Positions 1 to 10,600 of a stretch of 64,000 nt of DNA are shown here, one piece after another (positions within the stretch are counted from its first letter, which is position 1; each line of letters begins with the position of its first letter). The position numbers and the translations under genes were made by a program. The stretch is from the NCBI RefSeq assembly GCF_020783315.1, contig NZ_CP086063.1:1426001-1490000 (forward strand), in the 5' to 3' direction. This DNA comes from Ferruginibacter lapsinanis (GTDB lineage Bacteria; Bacteroidota; Bacteroidia; Chitinophagales; Chitinophagaceae). A model generated the notes under the pieces. The model was not told where the DNA came from, made no database searches, and was given only the letters and a program-made list of their open reading frames with translations.

Positions 1-19
1 TTAAAAATGATTTTAAGTA

Positions 20-589
20 TTACAATTTACTAACGATCTCTTCATCCATTGGCGCCACCTTACTGGGGAAATAATTCAATAAAGTGCCTTTTTCATCCAA
101 TAGGAATTTTCCAAAGTTCCAGCCTACTTCTGCATCCAGCACACCATTTTCAGATTTATTGCATAGCCATTTGTAGATTGGTGCGGTATCGTCTCCCTTA
201 ACAGAAATTTTTGCTGCCATTGGAAATGTTACACCGTAATTTTTTTTACAAAACTCTTTTATATCTGCATTGGTACCGGGTTCCTGTCCGCCAAAGTTAT
301 TGGCAGGGAATCCTACGATCACTAAACGATCTTTATATTTTTGATATAAAGCTTCTAAGCCTTCGTACTGAGGTGTAAAACCACATTCAGACGCAGTATT
401 TACAATTAATATTTTTTTGCCTTTGAAATCAGCAAAATTGATGGTGCCGCCATCCAGACTTTCTACTTTAAAATCGTAAATAGATTGAGTAGTTATTGGC
501 GCAACACTGATTGGGGTATTCATTTCAGTAGTATTTGTTTTAGCAGCACATGAAATAAATGTAGCTGCTATTATTAATGTTTTAAGCAT
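20..589 (-). CDS. Glutathione peroxidase family protein
   Basis: Thiol-dependent peroxidase that reduces hydrogen peroxide or lipid hydroperoxides, probably with thioredoxin as reductant as for most bacterial cysteine-type members. The peroxidatic cysteine lies in NTASECGFTPQY (Cys69), the glutamine in FPANNFGGQEPG (Gln102) and the Trp-Asn in GWNFGKF (157-158), so the usual catalytic set is complete. A hydrophobic N-terminus (residues 1-14, ending FISC) suggests an exported protein, possibly a lipoprotein; the lipobox is imperfect. Length 189 aa is the family's ~160 aa plus this leader. It is followed by the lipoprotein gene at 631-2025 on the same strand, 41 bp upstream. Confidence 0.93.
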   Translation of the reverse strand: MLKTLIIAATFISCAAKTNTTEMNTPISVAPITTQSIYDFKVESLDGGTINFADFKGKKILIVNTASECGFTPQYEGLEALYQKYKDRLVIVGFPANNFGGQEPGTNADIKEFCKKNYGVTFPMAAKISVKGDDTAPIYKWLCNKSENGVLDAEVGWNFGKFLLDEKGTLLNYFPSKVAPMDEEIVSKL

Positions 590-630
590 AACATATTTTT
601 CTTTTATAACAGTTGTAAGACTGTTTTGTT

Positions 631-2025
631 TTATTGTTTTTCGTAACAGCCGATATCTATTACGCCAACTTCTCTCGTATTATCATCCAGATCTCTTGGA
701 AAGCTAGGAGAAGAGTCTCCATTATTAATAACCGGAGAGGGGTTTACCGTAGTATGAAAATCAAAATAGCGCCTGTTTACATCTACGCTATCAAATAGAG
801 GACTTAGGTTTTTTAGTGAACTTGTGATGGAGGTATTTGCCGGATCTGTTTCCGCTTTGTATAAACAATTGTTCAGGTATACATTAAATACTGTTCCTTT
901 TTTACTTGTCTGTATTTCATCTTTAATGCTTCCGTTCTCTCCCCAAAAAATACAATTGGTAAATCTGGCATTGAGGTTATTTACATCATTTGCATCATTG
1001 TGATCTGTTAATGTCAACACAGGCTTTTTATGTTCAATAAAACTGTTGCCATAAGTTACCACTGTACAATTGGTAAAATCATATTCTCCCCCATAGATCA
1101 TACTGATATTGTTGCCGCAATTAGAGATCAAACTGTTATCTGCTTCCATGCTACTAGCTAAACAAAGTATCCCAGCATCATATGCATTATCAATAATGCA
1201 TCGGTGTAAAGTAACTTTTGGACTGGTATTGCTTGCAGGAAAAATAGATACTACGGCTTGATATGCATTTTTTATCAAGGCAAATGTCAATACGCTGCTT
1301 TTGCTTGTTTCTCTGAAATAAATACCGGGCCAACTTGCAGGCAGGTCTTTATATATAGGATCTAATCTATCTCCGGCAAATACTACGCTTTCTGCTTTCG
1401 TTCCTGTTACCGTTAATGTACCATCAACGATCATTGGGGCATTGGCATGGAAATAAATTCTACAACCTTTTTGAATAGTGAGTCTTGCACCTGCAGCTAT
1501 TTTCAGGCTATCTAATATTACGTATGGTTTATCGTTTGCCCAAATGGTATTGGTTGCAGTCAGTATTTCGCCTTTTTTGAAATGTGCATTTTGCCCGTAA
1601 GCTTCCAATGGTACAATTCTTTTATTGCCGTTGTAATTTATCTCGATGGTATCTCTAACTATGAAAGGTAAATTGGAAATACTCTGATCTATTTTAACAG
1701 TTACAAAAACATAGATGCTGTCATTGGCATTGATCTCGATATTTGATACTTCAGGTTGTGGTATGCCATTGATATTGATGGTAAATGCAGATGTTGCGCC
1801 ACCTACTAATCTTACATTGGTCAAACGAAGTTTTTGATCGTTTAGGTTGTTTATTTTAAATGATTGCGTAACGGATCCTACGGTAGTAAAAACAGTATCA
1901 TATGTTAAACTATCAACGCTGGTAGATAACCTTGCATTTGTACTGGTGATAAAAGAATCTTTTTTGCATGACGAAGCAAGGATGATCAAACAAAAACTGA
2001 AAAACAATAAACATATATACTTCAT
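631..2025 (-). CDS. Lipoprotein with right-handed beta-helix-like domain
   Basis: 464 aa secreted lipoprotein of unknown function. The N-terminus is a signal sequence with lipobox LASSC followed by KKDS, a typical Bacteroidota outer-membrane lipoprotein leader. After an Ig-like N-terminal half (residues ~35-150), the remainder consists of short recurring beta-strand units with Asn/Gly turns (ANTIWANDKPYV, FTNCIFWG, NNCLY), as in parallel beta-helix proteins. The C-terminus, REVGVIDIGCYEKQ, resembles the choice-of-anchor Q ending found on such proteins. Likely surface attached; no catalytic motif is visible. It lies upstream of the peroxidase on the same strand. Confidence 0.8.
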   Translation of the reverse strand: MKYICLLFFSFCLIILASSCKKDSFITSTNARLSTSVDSLTYDTVFTTVGSVTQSFKINNLNDQKLRLTNVRLVGGATSAFTININGIPQPEVSNIEINANDSIYVFVTVKIDQSISNLPFIVRDTIEINYNGNKRIVPLEAYGQNAHFKKGEILTATNTIWANDKPYVILDSLKIAAGARLTIQKGCRIYFHANAPMIVDGTLTVTGTKAESVVFAGDRLDPIYKDLPASWPGIYFRETSKSSVLTFALIKNAYQAVVSIFPASNTSPKVTLHRCIIDNAYDAGILCLASSMEADNSLISNCGNNISMIYGGEYDFTNCTVVTYGNSFIEHKKPVLTLTDHNDANDVNNLNARFTNCIFWGENGSIKDEIQTSKKGTVFNVYLNNCLYKAETDPANTSITSSLKNLSPLFDSVDVNRRYFDFHTTVNPSPVINNGDSSPSFPRDLDDNTREVGVIDIGCYEKQ

Positions 2026-2060
2026 CTGTCAAATTTAAACTAGTAAATACAAACGGCAAA

Positions 2061-2762
2061 TTATTTAGCAGCATTGGCCAAAGCCACGATACTTAATTGT
2101 ACATCGGCAATTTGCAGGAGAGTATTTCCGCAAGCTTCAAAAGTAGCTCCGGTGGTTACAACGTCGTCAACTAACAATAAATTCTTTCCTTTTATGGCAT
2201 CGGCATCTTTTACTACAAAACTTTCTGCCACATTTTCCCATCGTTCTGTACGGTGCTTTTTTGTTTGTGTTTCTGTAAATTTTTGCCGGGCAACAACATT
2301 ATCCAATACCGGTATTTGTAAAATATTAGATATGCCTTCACAAATAACCGTTGCCTGGTTGTACCCACGTTTACGTTCTTTCTCGGGAAATAAGGGCAAG
2401 GGTATGAGGGCATCCATATTTTTGAATCGGTTGCTGTTTTGAAGCGATCTGCCTGTCATTTCACCTAAATACACACCTATTTCTTTATTTCCGTCATATT
2501 TTAACTGATGGATCAGGCGTTGAATAAGTGCATCTTTGGCAAAATAGTACTGACTATGGGCTGCTACTAGAGGAATTCGCCCCCAGAATATCTTTTCTAT
2601 GGGGTTATTGGCATGTTGGGCAAAATTGGTCTCAGGTAGATCGTCGATGCACCTTAAACAGAGCAAACTGTCCTTTTTTAACAGATCGCTACCGCATCCC
2701 ATACATATATGTGGGTAGAAAAGGTGTACAGTATTATCGAGTATATGATGTAACATTTGCAT
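2061..2762 (-). CDS. ComF family phosphoribosyltransferase-like protein
   Basis: Homologue of the competence protein ComF. An N-terminal zinc-ribbon-like Cys4 set (C20, C23, C35, C38) precedes a type I phosphoribosyltransferase fold with the PRPP-binding loop LLLVDDVVTTGATFEAC near residues 195-211. Length 233 aa is normal. In naturally transformable bacteria ComF acts in uptake or handling of single-stranded DNA; in other bacteria its role is unsettled. It is 56 bp downstream of radA on the same strand, which fits a DNA-processing role, though co-transcription is only inferred. Confidence 0.9.
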   Translation of the reverse strand: MQMLHHILDNTVHLFYPHICMGCGSDLLKKDSLLCLRCIDDLPETNFAQHANNPIEKIFWGRIPLVAAHSQYYFAKDALIQRLIHQLKYDGNKEIGVYLGEMTGRSLQNSNRFKNMDALIPLPLFPEKERKRGYNQATVICEGISNILQIPVLDNVVARQKFTETQTKKHRTERWENVAESFVVKDADAIKGKNLLLVDDVVTTGATFEACGNTLLQIADVQLSIVALANAAK

Positions 2763-2818
2763 ATATTAAAATTAATGCAAATATTTTGTCTCCAAATATT
2801 CTCTAAAAGACAATTTTT

Positions 2819-4192
2819 TTAGAACAAATATTGATACAATTCTTCCACTTTAGCTAAAGGAACAACTTCGATATTGAACTTTAATTTGCCTAAAGATTTT
2901 GCGTTGTATTTACTCACAATAATTTTTTCAAATCCTAGTTTTTCTGCTTCAGCAATTCGTTGTTCAATTCTATTCACTGCTCTTATCTCTCCACTTAAAC
3001 CAACCTCACCTGCAAAGCAATAATGTTGATTGATAGGAACATCTTCATAGCTGCTTAACAATGCAGATACAATAGCAAGATCGATAGATGGATCTTCAAC
3101 TTTTATTCCGCCGGCAATATTTACAAAAACATCTTTTACGCCAAAATGAAAACCGCCACGCTTTTCTAAAACAGCTAATAATAGTTGTAATCTTCTCAGA
3201 TCAAATCCGGTTACTGTACGTTGCGGTGTACCATAAACGCTTTGTGTTACTAAAGCTTGTCCTTCAATCAATAATGGTCTGATGCCTTCAATTGTTGCAG
3301 CGATGGCAATACCACTTAATTGTTCTTCTTTTTGAGTAATTAAAATTTCGCTGGGATTGTTCACCGCTCTCATTCCTTCGCCGGTCATTTCATAAATACC
3401 TAACTCGGCTGTACTGCCAAAACGATTTTTGAGTGTTCGTAAAATGCGATAAGCATAATGACGATCCCCTTCAAATTGAAGAACAGTATCAACCATATGT
3501 TCTAAAATTTTTGGCCCTGCAATATTTCCATCTTTAGTGATGTGACCGATCAAAAATACTGGTGTGTTTGTTTCTTTGGCAAAACGCTGTAACTCAGCAG
3601 CACACTCTCTTATCTGGCTTACGCTGCCGGCGCCACTTTCAACAAAAGGCGATTGTAAAGTTTGAATACTATCTACTATAACGAGCTGTGGTTTGAGTTT
3701 TTTTATCTCCTGAAAAATAGTTTGTGTATTCGTTTCTGTGAGTAAGTAAAAATTATCACTCTTAACACCCACTCTATCTGCTCTCATTTTAATTTGCTGT
3801 TCACTTTCCTCTCCACTGATGTATAATGTAACAACATCCTGCAGTTGTAAACCTATCTGTAAAAACAACGTTGATTTTCCTATGCCCGGTTCCCCGGCAA
3901 CCAACACGATGCTTCCTAATACAATTCCACCACCCAATACTCTGTTTAACTCTGCATTATTAGTTACAATTCTTTTTTCTTCTGCACTGCTTACATCATT
4001 AATAGAAATGGTTTTTAATTTTCCGGTGCCATTATATTCCTTCCAGTCATCTTTTTCTTTTTTATCACTTCCTTTGATCACCAGTTCTTCAACAAACGTA
4101 TTCCACTCATTACAACCCGGACATTTACCTGTCCACTTAGCACTTTCATATCCGCAATTCTGGCAAAAAAATGCCGACTTAGTTTTACTCAT
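2819..4192 (-). CDS. radA: DNA repair protein RadA
   Basis: RecA-like ATPase that promotes branch migration during recombinational repair. Domains in order: Cys4 zinc finger (C10, C13, C24, C27), RecA-type ATPase with Walker A GEPGIGKST (100-108), the family signature LKNRFGS, and a C-terminal Lon-protease-like domain. Length 457 aa is typical. The start at 4192 is the ATG of MSKTKSAFF, directly before the zinc finger. ComF follows 56 bp downstream. Confidence 0.97.
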   Translation of the reverse strand: MSKTKSAFFCQNCGYESAKWTGKCPGCNEWNTFVEELVIKGSDKKEKDDWKEYNGTGKLKTISINDVSSAEEKRIVTNNAELNRVLGGGIVLGSIVLVAGEPGIGKSTLFLQIGLQLQDVVTLYISGEESEQQIKMRADRVGVKSDNFYLLTETNTQTIFQEIKKLKPQLVIVDSIQTLQSPFVESGAGSVSQIRECAAELQRFAKETNTPVFLIGHITKDGNIAGPKILEHMVDTVLQFEGDRHYAYRILRTLKNRFGSTAELGIYEMTGEGMRAVNNPSEILITQKEEQLSGIAIAATIEGIRPLLIEGQALVTQSVYGTPQRTVTGFDLRRLQLLLAVLEKRGGFHFGVKDVFVNIAGGIKVEDPSIDLAIVSALLSSYEDVPINQHYCFAGEVGLSGEIRAVNRIEQRIAEAEKLGFEKIIVSKYNAKSLGKLKFNIEVVPLAKVEELYQYLF

Positions 4193-4659
4193 GGTGTAAA
4201 TGTAAAAAGGAAAAGCAGTAAGAAAATTTTTTTGTTACAGGCTGTAGAAATTTAATTCAACATCGTTGTGCCATTCACTGCAACTTTTGTATTGCTAGTA
4301 AATTTTTATTGAAGTGTAGAAAGAAAATAAGAATAGAAAAATAAAAATCATTACTTACTACAAAGTAAAAGAGCCGTCATTTCTGACAGCTCTTTATACT
4401 TACTAACCCATTAAATTCTATTGCTAAAGTACAAATTTACCCCACATAAAAAAATATATTTTTCCCATTGTTAATAAGTTTTTATATCGGTTTATTCAAA
4501 AATGCTACTAGTTTATTGCTATTTAAATACTTGATTAACAATGTTTTAAAACATAAAATTGGCCTGCTAAACTAACACTCATACATACATGATAATAATT
4601 AAATAATGTAGTTTATGATGTAAACTAATTATATTTACAAATAAGTTAATTTATTCCAA
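4193..4659. other. 467-bp AT-rich intergenic stretch
   Basis: No open reading frame of convincing quality between the divergent radA and the regulator at 4660. The only clear structure is the hairpin at 4363-4400. The last ~180 bases are very AT-rich and hold a TATATTTA box close to the -7 consensus (about 4629-4636) that may drive the regulator gene; this promoter is tentative. Confidence 0.5.
4363..4400. other. Isolated long imperfect hairpin
   Basis: The arms AAAGAGC-C-GTCA and TGAC-A-GCTCTTT close on a TTTC loop, and flanking AAGTA/TACTT extend the pairing. Read on the minus strand the single C.A mismatch becomes G.U and the stem is followed by CTTTTACTTT, so it could terminate a minus-strand transcript, although no gene lies to its right on that strand. 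It could also be part of a small RNA. Sequence-only call. Confidence 0.45.
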
Positions 4660-4965
4660 ATGCATACCATAATTTTCCCCAAACTCAACTCAGTAATACA
4701 TTCCCCTTTGCGGCTAGCCATCATGAATATCCTGCATGGAAAGAAGGAAGCTGATTTCGTTTTTTTGAAAGAAAGGACTAATTCTACAGTTGGGAACCTG
4801 AGTATTCAAATAGGGAAACTTAAAAAAGAGGGGTATATACAGGTATCCAAGCAATTTAAAGATAATTACCCCCAAACTATCTGTACAATTACCCCAAAAG
4901 GCGTTGAGGCATTTACAGAGTACGGAAAGGCGATGCAGGCGTATCTTACCTCACATAAAGCGTAA
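4660..4965 (+). CDS. Winged-helix transcriptional regulator (MarR/ArsR-like)
   Basis: 101 aa single-domain winged helix protein. LRLAIMNILHGKKEADFVFL followed by TVGNLSIQIGKLKKEGYI has the helix-turn-helix plus wing layout of the short DNA-binding regulators of the PadR/ArsR/MarR superfamily. It heads a plus-strand run with an ABC ATPase (81 bp downstream), permease and LolA-like gene, so it probably autoregulates that transporter operon. The ligand is unknown. Confidence 0.82.
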   Translation: MHTIIFPKLNSVIHSPLRLAIMNILHGKKEADFVFLKERTNSTVGNLSIQIGKLKKEGYIQVSKQFKDNYPQTICTITPKGVEAFTEYGKAMQAYLTSHKA

Positions 4966-5046
4966 GTGGCTAATATTCACTAAAATTTAAATTTTTTGAA
5001 CAATTACTTGCCTTTACGGGTTTAACTTTGCTATACATTCCTTTCC

Positions 5047-5976
5047 ATGCAGAGAATCATAGAGGTTAACCATCTTTCCAAACAATTTAAAGACACCCTG
5101 GCTGTTGATGATCTGTCATTTTCGGTTAACGAAGGTGATGTATATGGTTTCTTAGGACAAAATGGTGCCGGTAAGAGTACCAGCATACGGATGTTACTTA
5201 CTTTAATAAAGCCGGATACCGGGGAAATAAAGCTCTTCGGTAAAGAGCTTACCCATCATCGTTCAGAAATTTTACGGCAGGTAGGAGCTGTGATTGAAAA
5301 ACCGGATCTGTATAAATACTTATCTGCTTACGACAATCTGAAAATTTTTGCCAAATTAAGTGGAGTTAAAGTAACCAAAGAGTTGCTGATGACGCAATTG
5401 CAAATGGTGGGTTTAGCGGAAAGAGCCAATAGTAAAGTAAAAACATTTAGCCAGGGAATGAAACAACGTTTGGGTATTGCCGTTGCATTGGTACATGACC
5501 CTAAACTGATCATATTGGATGAACCTACAAATGGATTAGATCCGCAGGGGATCGCAGATATACGAAACCTTATTTTGCAACTGAGCAGAAAAATGGGCAA
5601 AACAGTATTGGTTTCCTCTCACTTGTTAAGCGAAATAGAATTAATTGCCAACAGAATGATCATTATACATAAAGGCAAAAAAGTGGTGGAAGGTAATGTT
5701 GCAGAGTTATTAGATCCATCACAATCATTGATAGAAATAGAAACAACAAATAACCAACTTACCAGAGAAAAATTGCTGCAGACACGATGGGCTTCTTTTA
5801 TACAAAATAATCATCAGTTGCAATTGAAAATGCATAAAGACCAGGTGCCTGACTTAATTGCCGCCATGGTAAACGATGGTGTAAAAATCTTATCCGTCAA
5901 CTCAAGCCATTCTTTAGAAAATTATTTTTTATCACTTACAACCCAACCTACTTATGTGGAAGCTTTTGCAAATTGA
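5047..5976 (+). CDS. ABC transporter ATP-binding protein
   Basis: 309 aa nucleotide-binding subunit of a CcmA/NatA-type exporter. Walker A GQNGAGKST (37-45), signature FSQGMKQRLGIA, Walker B LIILDEPTNGLDPQG and switch SSHLL are intact. The extended C-terminal region after residue ~230 is usual in the drug or antibiotic exporter subfamily. Its 3' end overlaps the permease start by 23 bp, a strong sign of translational coupling. Substrate not predictable. Confidence 0.94.
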   Translation: MQRIIEVNHLSKQFKDTLAVDDLSFSVNEGDVYGFLGQNGAGKSTSIRMLLTLIKPDTGEIKLFGKELTHHRSEILRQVGAVIEKPDLYKYLSAYDNLKIFAKLSGVKVTKELLMTQLQMVGLAERANSKVKTFSQGMKQRLGIAVALVHDPKLIILDEPTNGLDPQGIADIRNLILQLSRKMGKTVLVSSHLLSEIELIANRMIIIHKGKKVVEGNVAELLDPSQSLIEIETTNNQLTREKLLQTRWASFIQNNHQLQLKMHKDQVPDLIAAMVNDGVKILSVNSSHSLENYFLSLTTQPTYVEAFAN

Positions 5977-6847
5977 GTTGTATAAAATAACCAAACGTCC
6001 TCGTACTTATATTGCCTTTATTGCTATTGCAGCTATTGTATTCATATTTCAATTTGCATTTAAGGCAGACGGGCAGACGTATATGGATCTAATGCTGCAG
6101 AGTGTAAAAGATAGTTTTGAAATGGATAAGGTAAAAGCTATCAACGGCTACTTCATGTGTTACATTATTTTAAACACGTTGTTGATACAGGTTCCGATCT
6201 TAGTGGCATTAATAGCTGCAGATTCAATCAGTGGTGAGGCCAATATGGGTACATTGCGTTTGTTGATCAGCAAACCTATCAGTCGTACACAATTAATACT
6301 GGTGAAATTTGCTGCAGCTACCATCTTCACCGTTTTATTACTATTATGGATGGCCATTACAGCATTGTTTTTTAGCCTGCTGATTTTTGGAGCAGATGAT
6401 ATGCTCATTTTTCGTGTAAAAGGGGATGAGTCTCAAATTTTACAAATACTTAAGGATGATATTATGTGGCGTTACTTTGCCGCCTTCGCTTATGCAACTG
6501 TTGCTCTAACAGTCATTGCAGCGTTGTCTTTATTCTTGTCCATTTTTGCAGAGAATTCTATCGGGCCAATTATTGCTACAGTATGTATTGTAATTGTTTG
6601 CACTATTATTTCAAATATCAATGTGCCGATCATCGACAGAAATGTTAAGCCTTATTTATTCACTTCTTACCTGGTGGGTTGGAAAGGTTTCTTTTATATT
6701 GGTACAACAGATGACGGAGAACCGATAAAAGGAAGTATTGAAAACTGGCCGGCCATAAGAAATAGTTTACTGATACTCATTGGGCATATTATTGCACTGG
6801 TGTCGTTATCCGTTATTGTATTTAGAAAAAAAGATATTCTATCATAA
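5954..6847 (+). CDS. ABC transporter permease (ABC-2 type)
   Basis: 297 aa integral membrane subunit partnered with the preceding ATPase. About six hydrophobic segments are visible, the first at residues ~18-36 (TYIAFIAIAAIVFIFQFAF) and the last near the C-terminus. The motif LIAADSISGEANMGTLRLLI between TM2 and TM3 is characteristic of ABC-2 permeases. The start overlaps the ATPase gene by 23 bp and the LolA-like gene follows 9 bp downstream. Confidence 0.9.
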   Translation: MWKLLQIELYKITKRPRTYIAFIAIAAIVFIFQFAFKADGQTYMDLMLQSVKDSFEMDKVKAINGYFMCYIILNTLLIQVPILVALIAADSISGEANMGTLRLLISKPISRTQLILVKFAAATIFTVLLLLWMAITALFFSLLIFGADDMLIFRVKGDESQILQILKDDIMWRYFAAFAYATVALTVIAALSLFLSIFAENSIGPIIATVCIVIVCTIISNINVPIIDRNVKPYLFTSYLVGWKGFFYIGTTDDGEPIKGSIENWPAIRNSLLILIGHIIALVSLSVIVFRKKDILS

Positions 6848-6856
6848 ATAGTACCC

Positions 6857-7561
6857 ATGAAAAAGATACTTAGAGTTTTATTATTGTCACAGTGCCTGAT
6901 GCTGGTATCAGTTGTAGGTTTTGGGCAGGATGTAAATGCTTTGGTGCAAAAAGTAAAAGCTAAAATTGAAAAGGTAAATGATTACCTGGCCAACGGAAGA
7001 ATGAAAACAAATGTGGCTTTTTTAAAAGTGCCGGTAGCATCTGTAAAAATATTTTTCAAGAAACCGAATAAGCTTAAAATAAAAAATGAGAAAGGGATTT
7101 CTTTTGTGCCTAAAGGAGCTGTGAGTATTAACTTAAACAGTATTTTAAGTGGAGGAAAATATACTGTTTTGGATGCCGGACTTGATAAAATAGGTGGAGT
7201 TTCTGTTAGGGTTGTTCGTTTATTACCCGATGATGATAATGCTGATGTGGTACTTTCTACATTATATATTGACGAGGCTAATTTGGTAATAAGAAAAGCT
7301 AAAACAACTACCAGGGAAAATGGTAGCTATGAATTAGAAATGACCTATGGAAAATATACCGAATACGGCTTGCCTGATAAAGTGATTTTTTCTTTCAATA
7401 CAAAAGATTATAAACTACCCAAAGGTGTTACGTTTGATTTTGATGATGGTGCTGCTCCCAAAAAAACTCAGGATCAGGCAAAAAATAAAAAAGGTAAGGC
7501 AGAGATCACTTTCAGTAATTATATTATCAATAAGGGGATAGATAATTCAGTTTTCAATTAA
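6857..7561 (+). CDS. LolA-like outer membrane lipoprotein-sorting protein
   Basis: 234 aa exported protein with a signal peptide (cleavage near GFGQ, residues ~20-23). The body shows the half-barrel strand pattern of LolA/LolB-like proteins, including VKIFFKKPNKLKI and a late ELEMTYGKYTEYGLPDKVIF. In Bacteroidota such proteins are often encoded beside ABC transporters. It begins 9 bp after the permease and probably belongs to the same operon, suggesting a periplasmic partner. The LolA assignment rests on pattern rather than a unique motif. Confidence 0.72.
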   Translation: MKKILRVLLLSQCLMLVSVVGFGQDVNALVQKVKAKIEKVNDYLANGRMKTNVAFLKVPVASVKIFFKKPNKLKIKNEKGISFVPKGAVSINLNSILSGGKYTVLDAGLDKIGGVSVRVVRLLPDDDNADVVLSTLYIDEANLVIRKAKTTTRENGSYELEMTYGKYTEYGLPDKVIFSFNTKDYKLPKGVTFDFDDGAAPKKTQDQAKNKKGKAEITFSNYIINKGIDNSVFN

Positions 7562-7619
7562 AGCGCCTTTTTATATCTAATATTTATTATATTTATATAT
7601 ACAAGTTGTTGTTATAAAT

Positions 7620-10600
7620 ATGATGAAAAAATTTATTGTTGTAGTAGTAAGCCTTTTGTTTACACATTTTTTATTTGCCAATGATATATTGATCTCTTTT
7701 GGAGAAACAAGTGCCAACGCTCCTGAATGGAAATATAAAGGCGGAGGCTCAAATTATGATGCAGTTGGCTGGAAAGATCTTTCTTACCCGGCATCTGATT
7801 GGCTGACTGGGAAGTCTGCCCTTGGTTTTGGAACCAATCCCCCTGTAAGAAATACCAACATACTTGAAGATGCATCAGCCGGTGGTGGCGGAATATCCGG
7901 CGCAAGGTATCCAACATTGTATTTCAGAAAAATTATAAATATCGCTACTCCTTCTGCGTATGCGAATTTCCAAATAAGGACGAAGTTCGACGATGGTATA
8001 GTGATCTGGATCAACGGAGTAGAAGCATTCAGGAATAATATTTCTGCAAATCCGGGCTATGCTACATTTGCCACAGCAGCCATTGCCAATAATGGTGCTG
8101 ATATATATACGGCAACTATTTCTTCTTCTTTATTTTTATCGGGCAATAACATCATAGCCGTTGAAGTGCATCAGAATTCAGTTACTAGCAGCGACTTGTT
8201 TTTTGATATGGAATTGACAGGAATTACCAGTCAGACCTTCCTGAGCTTTGGTACAAACAGTGCTACCGCACCGGATTGGAAGTATAAAGGCGGTGGGTCT
8301 AATTATGATGGTGTTAATTGGAAAGACCTTTCTTATCCTGCTTCAGATTGGCTAACGGGAAAATCTGCGTTAGGTTTTGGAACCAATCCGCCTGCCAGAA
8401 ATACCAATATTCCTGAAGATGCGACTGCCGGTGGTGGCGGTGTTTCCGGCACCAGGTACCCCACCATGTATTTTAGAAAAATAATCAACATTGCGGAGCC
8501 GGATAAATTTCTTACTTATCAACTACAAACAAAATTTGATGATGGTATTGTGGTTTGGGTAAATGGAGCAGAAGCTTTCAGAAATAATATTGCTGCCAAT
8601 CCGGGCTATGCAACACTGGCTACCGTAGCCATTGCTAATAACGGAGCAGATATTTATACCGCAACCATCTCTCCGTCGATGTTTGTTGCAGGTAATAATA
8701 TCGTTGCAGTAGAAGTGCATCAGAATTTGCTAACCAGCAGCGATCTGTATTTTGATATGGAGTTAACAGGACTTTCTGATGTTTCTCTTACACGTGGTCC
8801 TTATCTGCAAAACGGCACAACGGATTCATTAACCTTACGGTGGCGTACAGACGTAGCCTCCAATTCAAAAGTGAAATGGGGGGTGGCTTATGGTAACTAC
8901 ACAGATTCTGTTGTTGACCTGGCAGTAGTAACAGAGCATATTATACGAATTGGTAAACTGCAACCGGATACCAAATACTATTATACTATCGGTGGTACGA
9001 ACTATGTACTGCAATCAGCTACCGACAACACTTTTACTACCCTCCCTCCGGGTGATACAAAACGTAAACTCAGGTTTTTAGCATTAGGAGATTGCGGTAC
9101 AAACTCGGCCAATCAGATCAATGTGAAAAATTCATTTATAAATTATATAGGTAATAATACTGTGGATGCAATGTTATTGCTGGGTGATAATGCCTATTCA
9201 AGCGGAACAGATGCAGAATTTCAAACAGGTTTTTTTGACGTGTATAAAGATGACCTTTTGAAATATTATAAATTATATCCTACTCCCGGTAATCATGATT
9301 ATGGTAATACTACTGCCAATACGGGTCGTAGAGATATGCCGTATCATACTATATTTACTGTGCCCAAAAATGGGGAAGCTGGCGGAGTGCCATCAGGAGT
9401 TACAAATTATTACTCATATAATATTGGTGATGTGCATTTTGTTTCGCTGGACTCTTATGGAAAAGATGATATCAATACCACCAATATGTATGATACATCG
9501 GGAGCACAGGCTACCTGGCTGAAAAAAGATCTGGCGGCTAATACAAAACGATGGACAGTTGTTTATTTTCATCATCCTCCGTATACCAAAACAAGTCATA
9601 ATTCAGATGATGAACAGGATCTTGCCGCAATACGTGAAAAGTTTATTCAGATATTGGAAAGATATGGAGTAGATCTGGTGCTATGCGGTCATGCACATGC
9701 CTATGAAAGAAGTTATTTGCTTAAAGGGTTCTACAGGAATTTTGCCAATCAATTAAAAGATGCCGACTTTAATGCGGCACTGCATACTGCCACGGGAAAT
9801 ACACAAAATGGTAATTATAACGGCACCCTCGATTCTTGCGCTTATGCCTATAACTCCGGTAAATATGCTCATGGTTCTATTTATGTAGTTTCCGGTTCGG
9901 CCGGAAAATTAGATGGTGTAAAAGCTGCAGGATATCCGCAGGATTGTATGGCTTATTCAAATGTAGATAATGGAGGCTGTTTTTATTTTGAAGTAGATAG
10001 TAACAGGTTAGATGCAAAATTTGTTTCTTATTCTACTGGTCCGCTTACTCCGGTTGTGAGAGATTCTTTCACAATTTTTAAAGATGTAAATAAGGTGAAG
10101 GAAATAGTAGTGCTAAAGGATTCTCCATTAGTATTATCTGCTTCCTGGAGAGGGGCTTATGTTTGGCCTGGTAATGGTAATGTAGTTACGCAATCTGTTT
10201 CTCCATCTACGGCTGTTGCAGGCAATTTTAATTATTCGGTAAGAGACAAATACAACTGTATCAAAGATTCTTTTTATGTAACGGTAGTAAGTCCTGATGT
10301 GAAATTTTGTTTGCCTTCATCAAATGGTATCTTGTTATCAAATTTATCAGGAAGTACTTATCAATGGCAGGTAAATAACGGTAGTGGTTATGTGAATATT
10401 TCGGACAATGCCAATTATACAGGGGCAGGTACTAATTTACTCCGATTGACCAATGTGCCGTCTGCTTATACCGGTAATTTATACCGTTGTGTGGTAGATG
10501 GGCAAAATGGATTGGTGTTTGAATTAAGATTTGTAAATATCTGGTTAGGCACGGTAAGCTCTGCCTGGGAAACACCTCCCAACTGGAGTTGTGGTGTATT

